From JAGTVG01 sp942491935 (GTDB taxonomy: Bacteria > Bacteroidota > Bacteroidia > Cytophagales > Cyclobacteriaceae), in contig CALOCZ010000066.1 in the NCBI GenBank assembly GCA_942491935.1, forward strand, positions 62,001-126,000: a DNA stretch of 64,000 bases. The letters are read 5' to 3'. A program made the position numbers and the translations under genes. The first letter of the stretch is position 1; every line of letters begins with the position of its first letter. Shown piece by piece: positions 63,340-64,000 of this stretch. Under the pieces are notes generated by a model. That model saw nothing but the letters and a program-made list of their open reading frames with translations. It had not been told where the DNA came from and did not search any database.

Positions 63340-64000
63340 ATGGCAAAAAGCATTTCAGTAATCATACCGAATTTTAATGGGAAAGAACTGCTTGCTGAAA
63401 ACCTTCCATTTGTTATTAAATCGCTTGAGGTAATCTCAAAGTCAGAAATTATCATTGTTGATGATGCCTCAACAGATAATTCCATAGAATTTCTAAAGAA
63501 GAATTATCCCGATCTTACAATAGTAGAGAACGATAATAATATTGGTTTTGGGCCTTCGATCAACACCGGTCTAAAAAAAGCAAAACACGACCTTGTTTTT
63601 TTGCTAAATAATGATATTAAACCAGATGTAGACTACATTTCTTCGTCATTTAGATATTTTGAGGATCCTGATACATTTGGCATCATGGGGGTAATAAAAG
63701 ATGAATTGACTGAAGAAATTCTTGAAGGAATAAAACAGCCACAAATATCAGCATCTGGATTAAAATATAAGGATATAAGGTTGCCAGATATTAAAACATG
63801 CGCTGATAATGTATTTACTCTGTATGTATGTGGTGGAAGTGCGATTGTTGATAGGGTAAAAATGCTGGATCTAAAAGGATTCCTGGACATATACCATCCC
63901 TTTTATCTGGAAGATGTTGATCTATCAATACGGGCATGGCTTTCAGGCTGGAAATTGTATTTTAATTCAAATGCTCAATGCTATCACAAACATTCAGCCA
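63340..64000 (+). CDS. Family 2 glycosyltransferase, 3' end outside window
   Basis: The frame is open from ATG 63340 to the window edge, 220 codons visible. It begins MAKSISVIIPNFNGKELLAENL, then IIIVDDASTDNS, the DxD-type NNDIKPDVDYI (about residue 90) and LEDVDLSIRAW with the conserved acidic acceptor-side motif. These define a GT2 rhamnosyl-transferase-like enzyme. It follows the Wzi-like gene by 18 bases and is probably cotranscribed with it. The C-terminus and any membrane segments are not visible. Confidence 0.93.
   Translation, partial: MAKSISVIIPNFNGKELLAENLPFVIKSLEVISKSEIIIVDDASTDNSIEFLKKNYPDLTIVENDNNIGFGPSINTGLKKAKHDLVFLLNNDIKPDVDYISSSFRYFEDPDTFGIMGVIKDELTEEILEGIKQPQISASGLKYKDIRLPDIKTCADNVFTLYVCGGSAIVDRVKMLDLKGFLDIYHPFYLEDVDLSIRAWLSGWKLYFNSNAQCYHKHSA

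Noticed and set aside
1..64000. tRNA genes, CRISPR arrays, transposases or prophage
   Set aside because: I saw no tRNA-like T-loop sequences, no regularly spaced direct repeats and no integrase or transposase motifs; a systematic search was not possible.

Overview
The window looks like chromosomal DNA of an AT-rich Bacteroidota bacterium, most likely in or near the Cytophagales. The evidence is a gldA-gldF-gldG gliding-motility ABC cluster, a bS16 with a long C-terminal extension, a CarB of about 940 residues without its allosteric domain, a TonB-dependent receptor with an N-terminal carboxypeptidase-regulatory domain, DUF2141/DUF4340/DUF4834/DUF2807 proteins, near absence of Shine-Dalgarno sequences, and several promoter elements of the Bacteroidota type (-7 TAnnTTTG). 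I see no tRNA, rRNA, CRISPR array, prophage or transposase.

Layout. 1-5.9 kb: 3' part of dnaE, thioredoxin, a cysteine-free Fur-family regulator, a 2-Cys peroxiredoxin, waaA and rsgA. 5.9-9.1 kb (minus): acetyltransferase, O-antigen-type flippase and family-2 glycosyltransferase. 9.1-11.8 kb (plus): EamA transporter, TPR protein, YigZ. 11.8-19.1 kb: secreted M14 metallopeptidase, TonB-dependent receptor, unrecognised lipoprotein. 19.1-31.7 kb (minus): arginase-like protein, nqrF, accD, a DUF4834 protein, carB and the 2-oxoglutarate dehydrogenase operon sucA-sucB-lpdA. 31.9-35.5 kb (plus): rpsP-rimM-trmD-rplS, then dapF. 35.5-43 kb: valS, small secreted and hypothetical proteins, a hydrolase, a polyprenyl synthase, a pirin. 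43-48 kb (minus): SDR, gldA, gldF, gldG, DUF4340 and DUF2141 genes. 48-52 kb: PagL-like lipid A deacylase, GIN-domain lipoprotein, hypothetical protein, SGNH hydrolase, CBS protein. 52-58.4 kb (minus): a hexuronate operon of uxaE, uxaC, eda and a TRAP transporter. 58.5-64 kb: MsbA-like ABC exporter, GT4 glycosyltransferase, Wzi-like capsule assembly protein and the start of a family-2 glycosyltransferase.

Two themes connect the genes. One is envelope polysaccharide and LPS work: waaA, flippase, glycosyltransferases, MsbA-like exporter, Wzi-like protein, PagL-like deacylase. The other is central metabolism: the 2-oxoglutarate dehydrogenase complex, Na+-NQR subunit F, acetyl-CoA carboxylase and carbamoyl phosphate synthesis. 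The uronate operon is a compact import-and-isomerise unit that leads through 2-keto-3-deoxygluconate to the Eda step, but its dehydrogenase, dehydratase and kinase steps are not in this window.

The most unusual points are these. (1) Three genes (dctP, uxaE and the arginase-like gene) are each broken by one base in a homopolymer run; the runs are too long in two cases and too short in one, which looks more like assembly error than decay but needs testing. (2) bS16 carries an acidic tail of about 180 residues. (3) A GC-rich palindromic repeat family sits inside the stems of two intrinsic terminators. (4) A perfect 14-bp inverted repeat lies between sucA and rpsP. (5) AccD has lost all four zinc-ribbon cysteines, and the Fur-family regulator has no cysteine at all. 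I found no convincing wholly new multi-gene system.
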